Origin: Kuafuiihalomonas sp050331295
GTDB lineage: Bacteria; Myxococcota; Kuafuiibacteriia; Kuafuiibacteriales; Kuafuiibacteriaceae
NCBI GenBank assembly: GCA_050331295.1
Contig: JBHJGZ010000001.1
Coordinates: forward strand, 62,001 to 126,000
DNA length: 64,000 nt
Reading direction: 5' to 3'
Numbering within the stretch: the stretch's first letter is position 1; each line of letters opens with the position of its first letter. A program made the position numbers and the translations under genes. Below, piece after piece: positions 54,154-63,419 of this stretch. The notes beneath the pieces were generated by a model, which worked only from the letters and a program-made list of their open reading frames with translations, was not told the origin of the DNA and did no database searches.

Positions 54154-56415
54154 ATGCGTCACGGAACTGTACGATACGTCCGCCTGCCGTTGCTTGCCCG
54201 TGCGCTTTGCGCCGCGAGGTGGATTGCCCTCCTGCTCGCGCCTGCTGCATGCGCCTCCGTGGCGAACTCGTCCCAAACCTCTGCGACCACGCAGAACGCC
54301 CAGGATTCCTCGTCCACTTCATCGACCCGATCCGCATCGCCCGCGGTGCAGGCTTCGGCGTCCGCCACCGATGAATTTCTGTGGCTCGAAGAGATCGAGG
54401 CTCCAAAGGCGCTATCCTGGGCGCGGCTTCACAATGAGCGTACGCTTGCGGCGCTGCAGTCGGAGCCGGTGTACGACGAGCTTCATGAAGAAGCTTCCCG
54501 CATCTTGACCTCGGAGGAGCGTCTCCCTCTCGGTGAGCTGCGAGGAGAATATGTCGACAACTTCTGGCAAGACGAGACCCACGTTCGCGGAGTGTGGCGG
54601 AGGACATCGGTAGAGGCCTATCGAGCTGGAACTCCAGAATGGCGGACGATTCTCGATATCGATGCGCTGGCCGAGTCCGAGGATGAGAATTGGGTGTATC
54701 AGGGCACGAGCTGCCTCCCTCCCGACTACGACCGCTGCATGGTGAACCTGTCGCGCGGGGGAACCGACGCTTCCGTGTATCGCGAGTATTCCGTCCAGGC
54801 AGAGAGCTTCGTGGCGAATGGCTTCGTGGTGCCGGAAGGGAAGAATGCCATCGATTGGCTCGATGACCAGACCCTCATCGTGGCCTCCGATTGGGGCTCT
54901 GGACGCACCAAGTCCGGCTATCCGCGTCAGGTGCGCCGATGGAAGCGGGACACCCCATTCGCGGACGCGAAGCTCATCTTCGAGGGCGACCCGGAAAACA
55001 TCTGGACGTTTCCCGTGGTGTATCGATACAGAGGCGACGTTCTTCCACTGGTATGGCGTGCCTTCAGCTTCTTCGAGTACGAGTTCTTCCGACTGGATTC
55101 GGACGGCAGCCTCGAGAGTCTTTCCCTCCCGAAGCGCGGTGAACCTCTCGGGCTCTTTGCGGGCCATCTGCTGTACAATCCGCAGGAATCGTGGCGGCAC
55201 GGTTCTGAGACGTTTCCGGCTGGCTCGGTGGTCGCGCTGGACCTTGAGACCGGAAAGCCTTCTCTCGTCTTCGAGCCAAGCGACAAGCAAGCCATCAATC
55301 AAGTGCGCGTCACCCGTTCATCCGTGCTGGTGTCGCTGATGGAGGACGTGGTCGGGAAGGTGAAGCGGATCCAGCGGACGGAGAGCGGATGGAGTGCTCG
55401 AGATGTGCCTCTTCCGGACCAGGGCGTGATCAGATTTGCCGGCAGCAGTTCGGCTCGAGACGACTTCTTCGCCGTGTACGAAAGCCTGACTCGACCCCAG
55501 TCCCTGCTTCACGTCACGGCGAACGATGTGCCCACGAAGATTCAGTCTCTTCCTGCCTTCTACGACGCCTCGACAGTACGGGTTGAGCAACACTTCGCAG
55601 AGAGTGCTGACGGCACCAAGGTTCCGTATTTCGTGATGGGTCGTGCCGACATCTTGGACAATGGGCCGGCCCCAACGATTCAATACGGATACGGGGGCTT
55701 CCTGATCCCGATATTGCCGGTTTACTACAGCGAGCCCGCTCGGCCTCAGCACGGCGCCCTGGCCGGCAAGATGTGGGTCCAGCGAGGAGGGGTCTTGGTG
55801 CTTTCCAACATTCGAGGGGGCGGGGAATACGGACCCGCATGGCACCAGGCGGCGCTCAAGGAGAATCGGCAACGGGCCTACGATGACTTCTTCGCCGTCG
55901 CGGAGGACCTGATTCGGCGTGGAGTGACCACCCCCGACCAGCTGGGTGCGATGGGAAGATCCAACGGTGGGCTTCTGATGGGTGTGGCGTTGACTCAGCG
56001 CCCGGACCTTTACGCCGCCATCGACTGCGGCGTTCCGTTGTTCGACATGAAGCGTTACAGCCAACTGCTGGCCGGCGCGAGCTGGGTGGGAGAATATGGC
56101 GACCCGAGCGATCCCCAGCAATGGGCATACATCTCTCGCTACTCCCCTTATCAAAAGCTTCAGCCTGGGAAACCATACCCGCAAGTCTTCTTCTATACTT
56201 CAACGAAAGACGATCGCGTCCATCCGGGCCACGCGCGGAAAGCGGTGGCGCAGCTACTGAAACTCGGGTACCCAGTATATTATTACGAAAATATAGAAGG
56301 AGGTCACGGTGGAACCGCCAACCAAGACCAGCTGGCGATGCGGACAGCGCTGGAGTACACCTATTTTGTGCAGAAGCTGATGAAGCCCTCATCGAAGAGT
56401 TCGTCTGCTCAGTGA
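54154..56415 (+). CDS. Prolyl oligopeptidase family (S9A) lipoprotein
   Basis: 753-aa serine peptidase. Residues 1-33 form a lipoprotein-like signal (ARWIALLLAPAAC), so it is exported and probably anchored. The N-terminal beta-propeller (about 60-440) has the S9A entry LWLEEIEAPKALSWARLHNE. The catalytic domain has IRGGGEYGPAWHQAALKENR, nucleophile S603 (GRSNGGLLMG), Asp 686/687 (STKDDRVHP) and H718 (EGGHGG). Cleaves short Pro-containing peptides by family. A short low-complexity Ser/Thr linker follows the lipid Cys. Divergent from the amidase gene with 105 nt between. Confidence 0.9.
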   Translation: MRHGTVRYVRLPLLARALCAARWIALLLAPAACASVANSSQTSATTQNAQDSSSTSSTRSASPAVQASASATDEFLWLEEIEAPKALSWARLHNERTLAALQSEPVYDELHEEASRILTSEERLPLGELRGEYVDNFWQDETHVRGVWRRTSVEAYRAGTPEWRTILDIDALAESEDENWVYQGTSCLPPDYDRCMVNLSRGGTDASVYREYSVQAESFVANGFVVPEGKNAIDWLDDQTLIVASDWGSGRTKSGYPRQVRRWKRDTPFADAKLIFEGDPENIWTFPVVYRYRGDVLPLVWRAFSFFEYEFFRLDSDGSLESLSLPKRGEPLGLFAGHLLYNPQESWRHGSETFPAGSVVALDLETGKPSLVFEPSDKQAINQVRVTRSSVLVSLMEDVVGKVKRIQRTESGWSARDVPLPDQGVIRFAGSSSARDDFFAVYESLTRPQSLLHVTANDVPTKIQSLPAFYDASTVRVEQHFAESADGTKVPYFVMGRADILDNGPAPTIQYGYGGFLIPILPVYYSEPARPQHGALAGKMWVQRGGVLVLSNIRGGGEYGPAWHQAALKENRQRAYDDFFAVAEDLIRRGVTTPDQLGAMGRSNGGLLMGVALTQRPDLYAAIDCGVPLFDMKRYSQLLAGASWVGEYGDPSDPQQWAYISRYSPYQKLQPGKPYPQVFFYTSTKDDRVHPGHARKAVAQLLKLGYPVYYYENIEGGHGGTANQDQLAMRTALEYTYFVQKLMKPSSKSSSAQ

Positions 56416-56429
56416 GCGGGCCATTCGGC

Positions 56430-56966
56430 TCAACCGAAGCGCTCTCGAAGATGAGCAATGATGTCGGCCGACTCCGGCATCCAACGGGACTGACCGTCTG
56501 CGTCACAGCGAAGCACCGGAACCGTGGGGCGGCCCCGGGCGGCCACCAACTCGTCTCGATAAACGGCATTCTCGAAGATGTCCCGCAGCTCCACCGGCGC
56601 GTCGAGCTCGTCGATCACGTTCCGAACCCGTGCGCAGTACGGGCACGCGGCGAAGTGGTACAGGCTTAGCGATTCTTGTTCGCGAGCTCGGTACCGCTCG
56701 ATCAGGGCTTCCGCGTAGGCGTCCCTCCAGTCGACATCGGGCCTTCGCGCCCGAATTTCGTGGTCGAGTTCGGTGAGGAAAAGAATGATTTCCGTTCTCG
56801 TGAATGCGCGTCCGAGACGGTGACTGAGGGGCTGTTGCAGGTAGCCCGCGTACCACACCGCCCAGTCTTCATCAGCCCCGTCCACTTGGATGTAGGCTTC
56901 GTGATGAGCATGCCCGGTTCGCTCGAAAAGCATGGCGAGGTCTTTGGAAAAGTCAGTCGTCTTCAT
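56430..56966 (-). CDS. Glutaredoxin fused to an N-terminal helical domain
   Basis: 178-aa protein. Residues about 100-178 are a glutaredoxin-like thioredoxin fold with the dithiol motif C108-P-Y-C111 (FAACPYCARVR), the cis-Pro in RPTVPVLRC and a C-terminal WMPESADIIAHLRERFG typical of GST-N/glutaredoxin types. Residues 1-95 are a helical domain with no recognised family (EAYIQVDGADEDWAVWYAGY, FTRTEIILFLTELDHEIRAR). Cytosolic redox protein; a monothiol or dithiol exchange partner is unknown. Convergent with the S9A gene, 14 nt apart. Confidence 0.82.
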   Translation of the reverse strand: MKTTDFSKDLAMLFERTGHAHHEAYIQVDGADEDWAVWYAGYLQQPLSHRLGRAFTRTEIILFLTELDHEIRARRPDVDWRDAYAEALIERYRAREQESLSLYHFAACPYCARVRNVIDELDAPVELRDIFENAVYRDELVAARGRPTVPVLRCDADGQSRWMPESADIIAHLRERFG

Positions 56967-57144
56967 CTCGTCTCCTTGCCCTCATAATGCCCTTGGGTTG
57001 GACTGGGTTACGCCGCGGACGATTCAATCGTTTCGACGTTCTGGCAAGCCCCGACCGCATCGAGCGTCATGTTCATGACTCGAGCCCTGCGGATCATGGG
57101 ACAGCTCTGTCGCCGGATGGGAACGTGGGGTAGATTGTCATCGC

Positions 57145-58092
57145 ATGAAGGCGAGGACATCCCTCGACGCTTCCCCCCTCCCCCGGGATGAGCGTCTCCA
57201 TGCCGCGGTCGAACATGTCCTGCGCGCTCGGCTCGAATCTCGGGTGCGTAGCCTCGCGTTTCCGAGGCACTACGTAAACGAGTCGGAGGCGAATCGTGTG
57301 GCTGGTGACTGGCTGGCCTCCGAGTTTGAAGCTCAGGGCTATTCGGTGGAACGGCAGGGATTGTTTTCGAACGTCGTGGCGCGGCGCACGGAAGCACCAC
57401 CGTTCTTGCTGGTGGGGGCCCACTTCGACAGCGTGCCCGGAACGCCTGGTGCGGATGACAACGCGAGTGCGGTGGCCGCACTGCTGGAGGTCTCCGAGGC
57501 GCTCATGCAGCATATCGAACCGCTTGGAGTCGTTTTCGTCGGATTCAACCGAGAGGAAGACAGTCTGATGGGGAGTACGGACTTCGTCGCAAACCTCAGA
57601 CGCGAGTCGTACGCCATCGAGCGAGCGCACGTGCTGGAGATGCTCGGATACGCGAGCTCGGCGCCCGGAAGCCAAGCGGTTCCGGGTGATTTACCCATCG
57701 TGCTTCCCAGCGAAGGAAACTTCATCGGGATTGTAGGGGACCACCGTGCGGCAGAAAGCATCGACGTGGCGCTTTCGGCCGCCCGGAGCCATGCGGAGGT
57801 GCCAGCGCTCGGGCTCTGCTTGCCCTCTGGCCTGGAACTGACGCTGGACGTCGTTCGGCGAAGCGACCACGCGCCGTTCTGGAGTGCAGGCATCGGCGCC
57901 TGCATGTGGACCGACACCGCGGAATTCAGAAATCCGCACTATCATCTGTCGTCCGATACGCCTGACACACTGGACTATGAGTTCTTGACCCAAGTGACGC
58001 GCATGCTGGTGGCTACGGTGGTTCACGAGGGCCGGCGATTGGCTTCTCGAAAGCCACTGGGGTCCGGACTATCAGGTCCCGGAGCAAGATGA
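57145..58092 (+). CDS. M28-family zinc peptidase
   Basis: 315-aa aminopeptidase-fold metallopeptidase. Zn ligands and catalytic residues are visible: H and D in VGAHFDSVPGTPGADDNASA, E in FNREEDS, D in RRSDHAPFW and H in NPHYHLSSDTPDTLDY. This is the full M28 set. No signal peptide is evident, so cytosolic or leaderless. The 3' end overlaps the next lipoprotein gene (ATGA), so they are co-translated. Confidence 0.88.
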   Translation: MKARTSLDASPLPRDERLHAAVEHVLRARLESRVRSLAFPRHYVNESEANRVAGDWLASEFEAQGYSVERQGLFSNVVARRTEAPPFLLVGAHFDSVPGTPGADDNASAVAALLEVSEALMQHIEPLGVVFVGFNREEDSLMGSTDFVANLRRESYAIERAHVLEMLGYASSAPGSQAVPGDLPIVLPSEGNFIGIVGDHRAAESIDVALSAARSHAEVPALGLCLPSGLELTLDVVRRSDHAPFWSAGIGACMWTDTAEFRNPHYHLSSDTPDTLDYEFLTQVTRMLVATVVHEGRRLASRKPLGSGLSGPGAR

Positions 58093-58679
58093 GATCGATC
58101 TTCATGGTTGCGCTCGTCAGCGCTGTCGGGTGCGGGGAAACCGAAAGCGGCCTTTCACCCCCCACGTTCACAAGCGTCGAATTCGTGACCACACCGACCT
58201 TCAACGATGTGCGTCATTTCTCCTTTACGATCGAGCTCGCCGTTGCGCTCGAAGCGGGGATGATCGCGGACAATCCGCAGTTGGTTCAGGTCGATTATGC
58301 GGTGTCAGGAGACCTATCGGTGGAGACACCTTCCGGCTTTCCAGCCTTTGCGCTGGAGCGGACCATCGAAGGCGCAGAGTTCTATGTGCAGGGCAGCGGG
58401 CTCCGGTTCGCGCTCTCGCCGGATGCCGATGTCGACGACGGCATTCAGGTGTCGGAGCTGTCTGGAGCAGACCCGGTGTTCACGTTCGACGGCCGCGAGG
58501 TCGGCAATGGCCGATTCCACCCGGCGCTCCTCGAGCTGAACGCGGACGGCACCGGGCGGATTCAGAACAGCAACAACGTGCCGAGCTTGGATCCGAGGGT
58601 GGAGGTCGATTTCGGTGAGGAATACGTCACCGGCCTCACGTTCGCGCCGGACGCGCTGACCGTCATCCGAGGCCCCTAG
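58089..58679 (+). CDS. Hypothetical lipoprotein, coupled to the M28 peptidase gene
   Basis: 196-aa putative lipoprotein: MRSIFMVALVSAVGC with a VSAVGC lipobox. The mature part is acidic and beta-rich (TFTSVEFVTTPTFNDVRHFS, FALERTIEGAEFYVQGSGLR, EVDFGEEYVTGLTF). The start overlaps the M28 stop by 4 nt (ATGA), so the two are translationally coupled and may act together. No family recognised. Confidence 0.65.
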   Translation: MRSIFMVALVSAVGCGETESGLSPPTFTSVEFVTTPTFNDVRHFSFTIELAVALEAGMIADNPQLVQVDYAVSGDLSVETPSGFPAFALERTIEGAEFYVQGSGLRFALSPDADVDDGIQVSELSGADPVFTFDGREVGNGRFHPALLELNADGTGRIQNSNNVPSLDPRVEVDFGEEYVTGLTFAPDALTVIRGP

Positions 58680-58721
58680 GCGCGGTCCAGCCGGTAGAAG
58701 CGGTCACCCGGCCTGATTGGC

Positions 58722-59042
58722 TCAGGTCCGCTTTCGGCCTCTTCGACCGTCCAGCGGCGCGCCGATGACACCGAGCAGGTCCGCCACCGAGCAGTGCTCT
58801 TCAACGGGGTGGCGAAGAGCAAGACGAGGGTTGATTCGGTAGGTGTTGCGGCGGCCGCTCTTCACGACCTCGAGATACCCATCCTCTTCCAACTCGCGAA
58901 CGATTCTTTGGGCTGCTCGTTCCGTGATTTGAACCTGCTCCGCCACGTCACGAAGCCGGGCTTCGGGGTCGTTGGCCAGCACGAACAGCACGTGGGCGTG
59001 GTTGGTGAAGAAGGTCCACCGCGTGGATGTGGCGATGTTCAT
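58722..59042 (-). CDS. Winged-helix regulator in the dab operon
   Basis: 106-aa protein with a MarR/ArsR-like winged helix at about 5-75 (FFTNHAHVLFVLANDPEARL, DVAEQVQITERAAQRIVREL, EEDGYLEVVKSGRRNTYRIN). The remaining 30 residues are basic. Its start overlaps the dabA stop by 4 nt (ATGA), so it is the third gene of the operon. It probably regulates dabB-dabA; the palindrome over the dabB ribosome site is a candidate site (inference). No metal or Cys sensor motif. Confidence 0.78.
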   Translation of the reverse strand: MNIATSTRWTFFTNHAHVLFVLANDPEARLRDVAEQVQITERAAQRIVRELEEDGYLEVVKSGRRNTYRINPRLALRHPVEEHCSVADLLGVIGAPLDGRRGRKRT

Positions 59043-61519
59043 GTCGTGTCCGGAGCGGCCTCCACGACCTCCCAGCTGCCATGGACCGTCCGGCGTCTTA
59101 TCGTTTGGCCGTCAGGATCGATCGCCATCAGGTGGAGCCATCCGTTATCCACAAGAATGCGGACGTTCGGATGGTTGTGCAACACCGTATCGATATCCGC
59201 AGTGGGGGCCTCCAGAAAGACCTGAAGCCGCATGGGCTCGTGGTAAAATCGTTCGCCATCGTGCACGGACTGAAACGGAAGTCCGACCTGTAGATCACTT
59301 CGGTTGCCTTGCATGACCCCATGACGGCCCACGACGTTGTGGAGGACCTTGTTTCCGCTCCCGAGGGTCTGATTGTCCACCGTGGAGGCGTAGTACTGCA
59401 TGTTGATCCAGTGTGCGACCACCATGGGCGCAATCATGATGAGCTCCAAGGTTTTGCGCTCTGGATCTCGGCGATGGTCGTAGTCGTGAAGGAACACACG
59501 ACCCTCGAGGTTCAAGCCTGACGTCCGGCTCCGCCGGGCCGCAATGAATGCCGCATTTCGCGCAAGCCCCCACTCGGGACGGACCTCGGACCAGTCTCGG
59601 CTGCGCTTGAGGACTTCTTGGTGGGCGTCGACGCGTTCGGTTTCACCCCGCGTGAGCCCGGGAAGCCGTTCGGTTCGCGTACGGTGTCCGGCCTCCTGCA
59701 GCCACGTCCAGATCTTCCGGATCGTCTCGTCGGCCTGTCCGTCGAAGTCGAACAGCGTCACCTGATCGGTCGTGGTGTTGTGAAGTCCCGCGACGAACCG
59801 GGTATGTTCGGGGATCTGGATGCCTCGAGCCGCAAGCCCTTGTCGGACCTTGGGGTCGTTGAACACCATGGCCGCCACCCGAGCATTCGTGTCCCCGGCG
59901 TGACCTCCGCACGCTCCACAGTCGAGGCCGGAGCCGTACGGGTTGTTGGTCGTATCGCTCCCGTGTCCGCACAGGAGCACGACGTCCGCGAAGTCCCGTA
60001 TCAGTCCCATGTTGCGGAGTGCGCCTTCCGCCATGGTCAGACGCTCCTCGTCGGTCAGGCCGACCCGCCGCCCGGCGAGCTCGCTCACATCCAGCGAGGG
60101 TGACGCAGCCCGGTCCACCTTCGAGGGAAAAAGCGCTCCGTCTGGATACATCCGCGTGGCCCGGACCGAGTCGGTCAACAATCGAAGACCGAAGTAGGGT
60201 CCGAGCGTTTCCGCCAGGGGATAGGCGGTGACGGATGACAACCGCATGGTGCTGAGCGCGCGGTGGTTGGTTCGTTCCCCGTCGCGGGCGTTCGCCGCGG
60301 CGGTCGAGGAGGGTTCACCGGTCTTTTGAATGGATGCTGCGGGATTCAACAGAACCGGACAGCGCGTTCCGCCCAGTACGTCCCCGATCTCGACGACTTC
60401 GATGGGAAATCCGAAGAAGCCGGCAAAGCCAATGGTCTGAACCTCGGGGGAAAGGCTCTCCAAATGGCGGCGGAAGACCTCGGAGCGAACGTCGATGCAG
60501 AACACCGCCTGCAGCGTGCGCTTGCGAGCCGCTGAGCTTTCCCGGGCCGAGATCGGAGTAACGCGATTGAGATTCTGAATCAGTCGGGACCGAAATGCGT
60601 GCTCGAAGGCGTACTGCCACACGAGACCAGCCGTGACGCCGTCGCTGGGCCCTGGAGGCGTGTTCGGGCTCGTCTCGGGGGAGATCCAGTCGTGACCCTC
60701 GTCGACTTGAGTGCGCAAGTGGGCGTGCAGGGCGCCTTCGTAGGCGACGCGTATGGCCAGGAAGTGCTCGAGTCGGTCGTCTGTCCGACCCGCCATACCC
60801 GCCTCTCGGGCCAGGTATTGAACGTGTCCCGCCCAGCCGGGCGCCGAGGCCAAGGCCCGGGTCAGAAAGTCGGTCCAACGAGCGGGCGGCACCTCGAGTT
60901 GCTGCATCACGTGGCGAATCGCGGCATGAGGCTCGTTTGGAAGGGCCTTCACGTAGCTCCTAAAGCCCTTCAGACCCTGGAGCTCGAGGTATTGGTCCAG
61001 AGATCCGAACTCGCGCCACGCCTGCCAAAGCGGCTCATTCTTCCAGGGTAGGGTCCATGCAGCTTGGCCATGGTCGAACATTGCAGAGCAGAATTTGGCG
61101 AGGTCGAGATGAATCCGAGCTGACCATCGAGTCTTGAGCTTCTGGTCCATGGACTCGGAGTAGAGTAAGAAGGGCTCCACGTCGGGCTCGAAGCTCAACT
61201 GCGCGGGCTCGACCTTTCGCCCGGTCAATTCTTCCACCTCCTTTACCGCTGCGGAGAGGTCGAGTTCGCCGATTCGACCTTCCTTGCGGTGGGCTTCGAA
61301 ATAGTCGTCGGGCATGATGCATCGAGCGTGAAACAGCCGTTTGAGCTCTCGAGCCGCGGCGGGAAATGGCAGTTCCGAGAAACCCATGAACGCGTTGACC
61401 GCAACGAAGTTACGAAGGGTCCACAAAGGCGCCAGCCGACCGCACGCATCCTTGATCGCGCTCTGCAGATCTCGAGTTTCGCTCGTTTCAGAAGATTGGA
61501 GTACCGATTCAGTCGTCAT
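59039..61519 (-). CDS. dabA: DabA inorganic-carbon pump subunit (DUF2309)
   Basis: 826-aa protein of the DUF2309/DabA family. With DabB it forms a membrane complex that drives CO2 hydration vectorially and accumulates bicarbonate. Beta-carbonic-anhydrase-like zinc residues are visible in VFCIDVRSEVFRRHLES and in LLCGHGSDTTNNPYGSG with LDCGACGGHAGDTNARV. The C-terminal part (LVDNGWLHLMAIDPDGQTIR) is also typical. Start at the Met with AAGGAAA about 9 nt upstream; it lies 26 nt after dabB. A longer reading into dabB is rejected. Full length. Confidence 0.93.
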   Translation of the reverse strand: MTTESVLQSSETSETRDLQSAIKDACGRLAPLWTLRNFVAVNAFMGFSELPFPAAARELKRLFHARCIMPDDYFEAHRKEGRIGELDLSAAVKEVEELTGRKVEPAQLSFEPDVEPFLLYSESMDQKLKTRWSARIHLDLAKFCSAMFDHGQAAWTLPWKNEPLWQAWREFGSLDQYLELQGLKGFRSYVKALPNEPHAAIRHVMQQLEVPPARWTDFLTRALASAPGWAGHVQYLAREAGMAGRTDDRLEHFLAIRVAYEGALHAHLRTQVDEGHDWISPETSPNTPPGPSDGVTAGLVWQYAFEHAFRSRLIQNLNRVTPISARESSAARKRTLQAVFCIDVRSEVFRRHLESLSPEVQTIGFAGFFGFPIEVVEIGDVLGGTRCPVLLNPAASIQKTGEPSSTAAANARDGERTNHRALSTMRLSSVTAYPLAETLGPYFGLRLLTDSVRATRMYPDGALFPSKVDRAASPSLDVSELAGRRVGLTDEERLTMAEGALRNMGLIRDFADVVLLCGHGSDTTNNPYGSGLDCGACGGHAGDTNARVAAMVFNDPKVRQGLAARGIQIPEHTRFVAGLHNTTTDQVTLFDFDGQADETIRKIWTWLQEAGHRTRTERLPGLTRGETERVDAHQEVLKRSRDWSEVRPEWGLARNAAFIAARRSRTSGLNLEGRVFLHDYDHRRDPERKTLELIMIAPMVVAHWINMQYYASTVDNQTLGSGNKVLHNVVGRHGVMQGNRSDLQVGLPFQSVHDGERFYHEPMRLQVFLEAPTADIDTVLHNHPNVRILVDNGWLHLMAIDPDGQTIRRRTVHGSWEVVEAAPDTT

Positions 61520-61545
61520 GTTGCTGTTTCCTTTGCCCTGCGGTG

Positions 61546-63126
61546 TTAGCGAGAGGGCGCGAGCGGCCAAACCCGTTCGACGAGCCGATTGAAGCGGGTG
61601 CCGATGTAGAACCCGTAGAACGCCCGGACGTAGAAGTGCCGTCCAAAGCGGGTCTGAGCCAGAACCGGAAGCATCGTCTGGAGCAACAGGACCAGCCCGA
61701 AGCCGACGAGGATGGCGACGGCCAGACCCATGGGTGTGGGACGCGCGTCGGGAAGGCTCGGTCCGAGGAACCATTGAAAGCCGGCGGCCAGAATGAAGTA
61801 GAGGATCACGAGTCCCGCGCCATTGCGAAGCGCCATCAAGGTAGACCGCGCTTTACGGGGCGATAGGCTCTGGGCCGTGACCACCATCTGGGCGATCGCC
61901 ATCGCCAATACGGTACCCAGCACCAGAATGCCGGGCTTGTGCCCGATGCCCACATTCGAAGCCGTGGCACCGGTGAGGACGAGGCCAGTGCCCACGACCA
62001 AGCCGAACAGCATGAGGAGAAGCTGAAATCCAAATGACGGAGGTCTCGCATCGTGTGGCTGGCTTTGGGTCGACTTCACGGTGGAAGACGAACTCAAGAA
62101 TGCGTGCGCCTTGTAAAAGGAGTGTCCAACGATGTGCATGGTGGCCACCGCGAATGCACCGAGGCCGATCTGAAGCATCATGAAGCCCATTTGGCCGACC
62201 GTGGAGTAGGCGAGCTTTCTCTTGATGTCGGTCTGGGTCAGCATCACCGTCGAAGCGAAGATGGCCGTGAACGCCCCGACCGCCGCAATGAACCACAACG
62301 CGGCCGGCACCTGGATGAGGACCGGCGATAATCGAATCAGAAGGAATCCGCCGGCGTTGATGATGCCTGCATGCATCAGCGCTGAGACGGGCGTGGGGGT
62401 CTCCATCGTATCCGGGAGCCAGGTGTGCATCGGGAATTGGGCCGACTTGGTCATCGCTCCCAGGACGAAGAGAAAAGCGATGGTCGGGGCGGTCTCCGAC
62501 GTGGCCAAGCCGTCGGCTTGCTCGAAGATCTCCAGGATTTCCAAGGTCTGGAGTTCGATGTACGTGAGCACGAAGCCGACCAACAAGAAGAGGTCACCGA
62601 GACGGCTGATGATGAACTTCTTGCGAGCGGAGAATTGGGCCGCTGGCCGCTCTCCGTAGAACGTCAACAGCTTGTGAAGGCCGAGACTCGAAAGCACCCA
62701 TGCAGTCCACAAGAGAACGAGGTTTCGAGCGATGAGCAAAAACAACACCATGGAAACCGTGAACGCGAGCCACTGTGAAAAGCGCGCTTGCCCGGGGTCT
62801 CCGTCCAGGTATCGGACCGAATATCGACTGACCACGAGACCGATGAGACACACCATTACGAGGAGCAGGACCGAGAGTCGGTCCACGTAGGCGCCGAATG
62901 TCAGTTCCGCAGGACCTAGCACCAAGATGCCGACGACTTGGTCGCTCGGGCCGGTGGCCAGTACACCCACCAGAGCGAGGGTTGCGGCGACGAGCGCCAG
63001 ACCCATCGACCATACCGTGACCGAGCGAGCGATGTACGCCGGAAGATGAGCCCAGCGAGATACGACAAAGCCGAGAAGGACGGGTACGAAGGCGGCGACC
63101 AAAGCGGACCAAGACGTAATGGGCAT
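61546..63126 (-). CDS. dabB: DabB membrane subunit (NuoL/MrpA-like)
   Basis: 526-aa antiporter-like membrane protein of the proton-conducting NuoL/MrpA family that pairs with DabA. About 13-14 helices. Conserved stretches are LVLLWTAWVLSSLGLHKLLT, the KSAQFPMHTWLPDTMETPTP box with SALMHAGIINAGGFL, LTQTDIKRKLAYSTVGQMGF and VGHSFYKAHAFLSS (key Lys/Glu of the channel). Start has ACAGGAGAG close upstream; this site lies in a palindrome. First gene of dabB-dabA-wHTH. Confidence 0.93.
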   Translation of the reverse strand: MPITSWSALVAAFVPVLLGFVVSRWAHLPAYIARSVTVWSMGLALVAATLALVGVLATGPSDQVVGILVLGPAELTFGAYVDRLSVLLLVMVCLIGLVVSRYSVRYLDGDPGQARFSQWLAFTVSMVLFLLIARNLVLLWTAWVLSSLGLHKLLTFYGERPAAQFSARKKFIISRLGDLFLLVGFVLTYIELQTLEILEIFEQADGLATSETAPTIAFLFVLGAMTKSAQFPMHTWLPDTMETPTPVSALMHAGIINAGGFLLIRLSPVLIQVPAALWFIAAVGAFTAIFASTVMLTQTDIKRKLAYSTVGQMGFMMLQIGLGAFAVATMHIVGHSFYKAHAFLSSSSTVKSTQSQPHDARPPSFGFQLLLMLFGLVVGTGLVLTGATASNVGIGHKPGILVLGTVLAMAIAQMVVTAQSLSPRKARSTLMALRNGAGLVILYFILAAGFQWFLGPSLPDARPTPMGLAVAILVGFGLVLLLQTMLPVLAQTRFGRHFYVRAFYGFYIGTRFNRLVERVWPLAPSR

Positions 63127-63132
63127 GCAATC

Positions 63133-63149
63133 TCTCCTGTGACAGGAGA
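63133..63149. promoter_or_regulatory. Palindrome overlapping the dabB ribosome-binding site
   Basis: Perfect inverted repeat TCTCCTGT-G-ACAGGAGA just upstream of the dabB ATG. Its left half read on the minus strand is the Shine-Dalgarno (ACAGGAGAG). It could be an operator for the wHTH encoded at the operon's end, or an mRNA hairpin that masks the ribosome site. Confidence 0.6.
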
Positions 63150-63419
63150 TGCCTATTACGCGAAAAGGATATCGTCAATCGTGTTTCGCGAAATCGCCAG
63201 CGAGAGCCCTCCTCGTTCCATCCTGCAGCGCCACCGGAACCCCCGTCTCGCGGCATCCGATGAGCCATTTGCGCTCGAGCCCCCTTGGCACCGATGGTGT
63301 GGTCCCGGGCCAAACCCAATGGATACCCATCTGGTCCGAATGGGGTCCCCGGCGGGAAGCTCGCGGATTTCGGCCCAGTGCTTTACGACGATGGGTGATC
63401 TTCGAGATCATCGACCGTC

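Noticed and set aside
59039..61774. 911-codon version of dabA
   Set aside because: The extra 85 codons overlap dabB and are Arg-rich; the Met at 61519 has a ribosome site and matches the family start.
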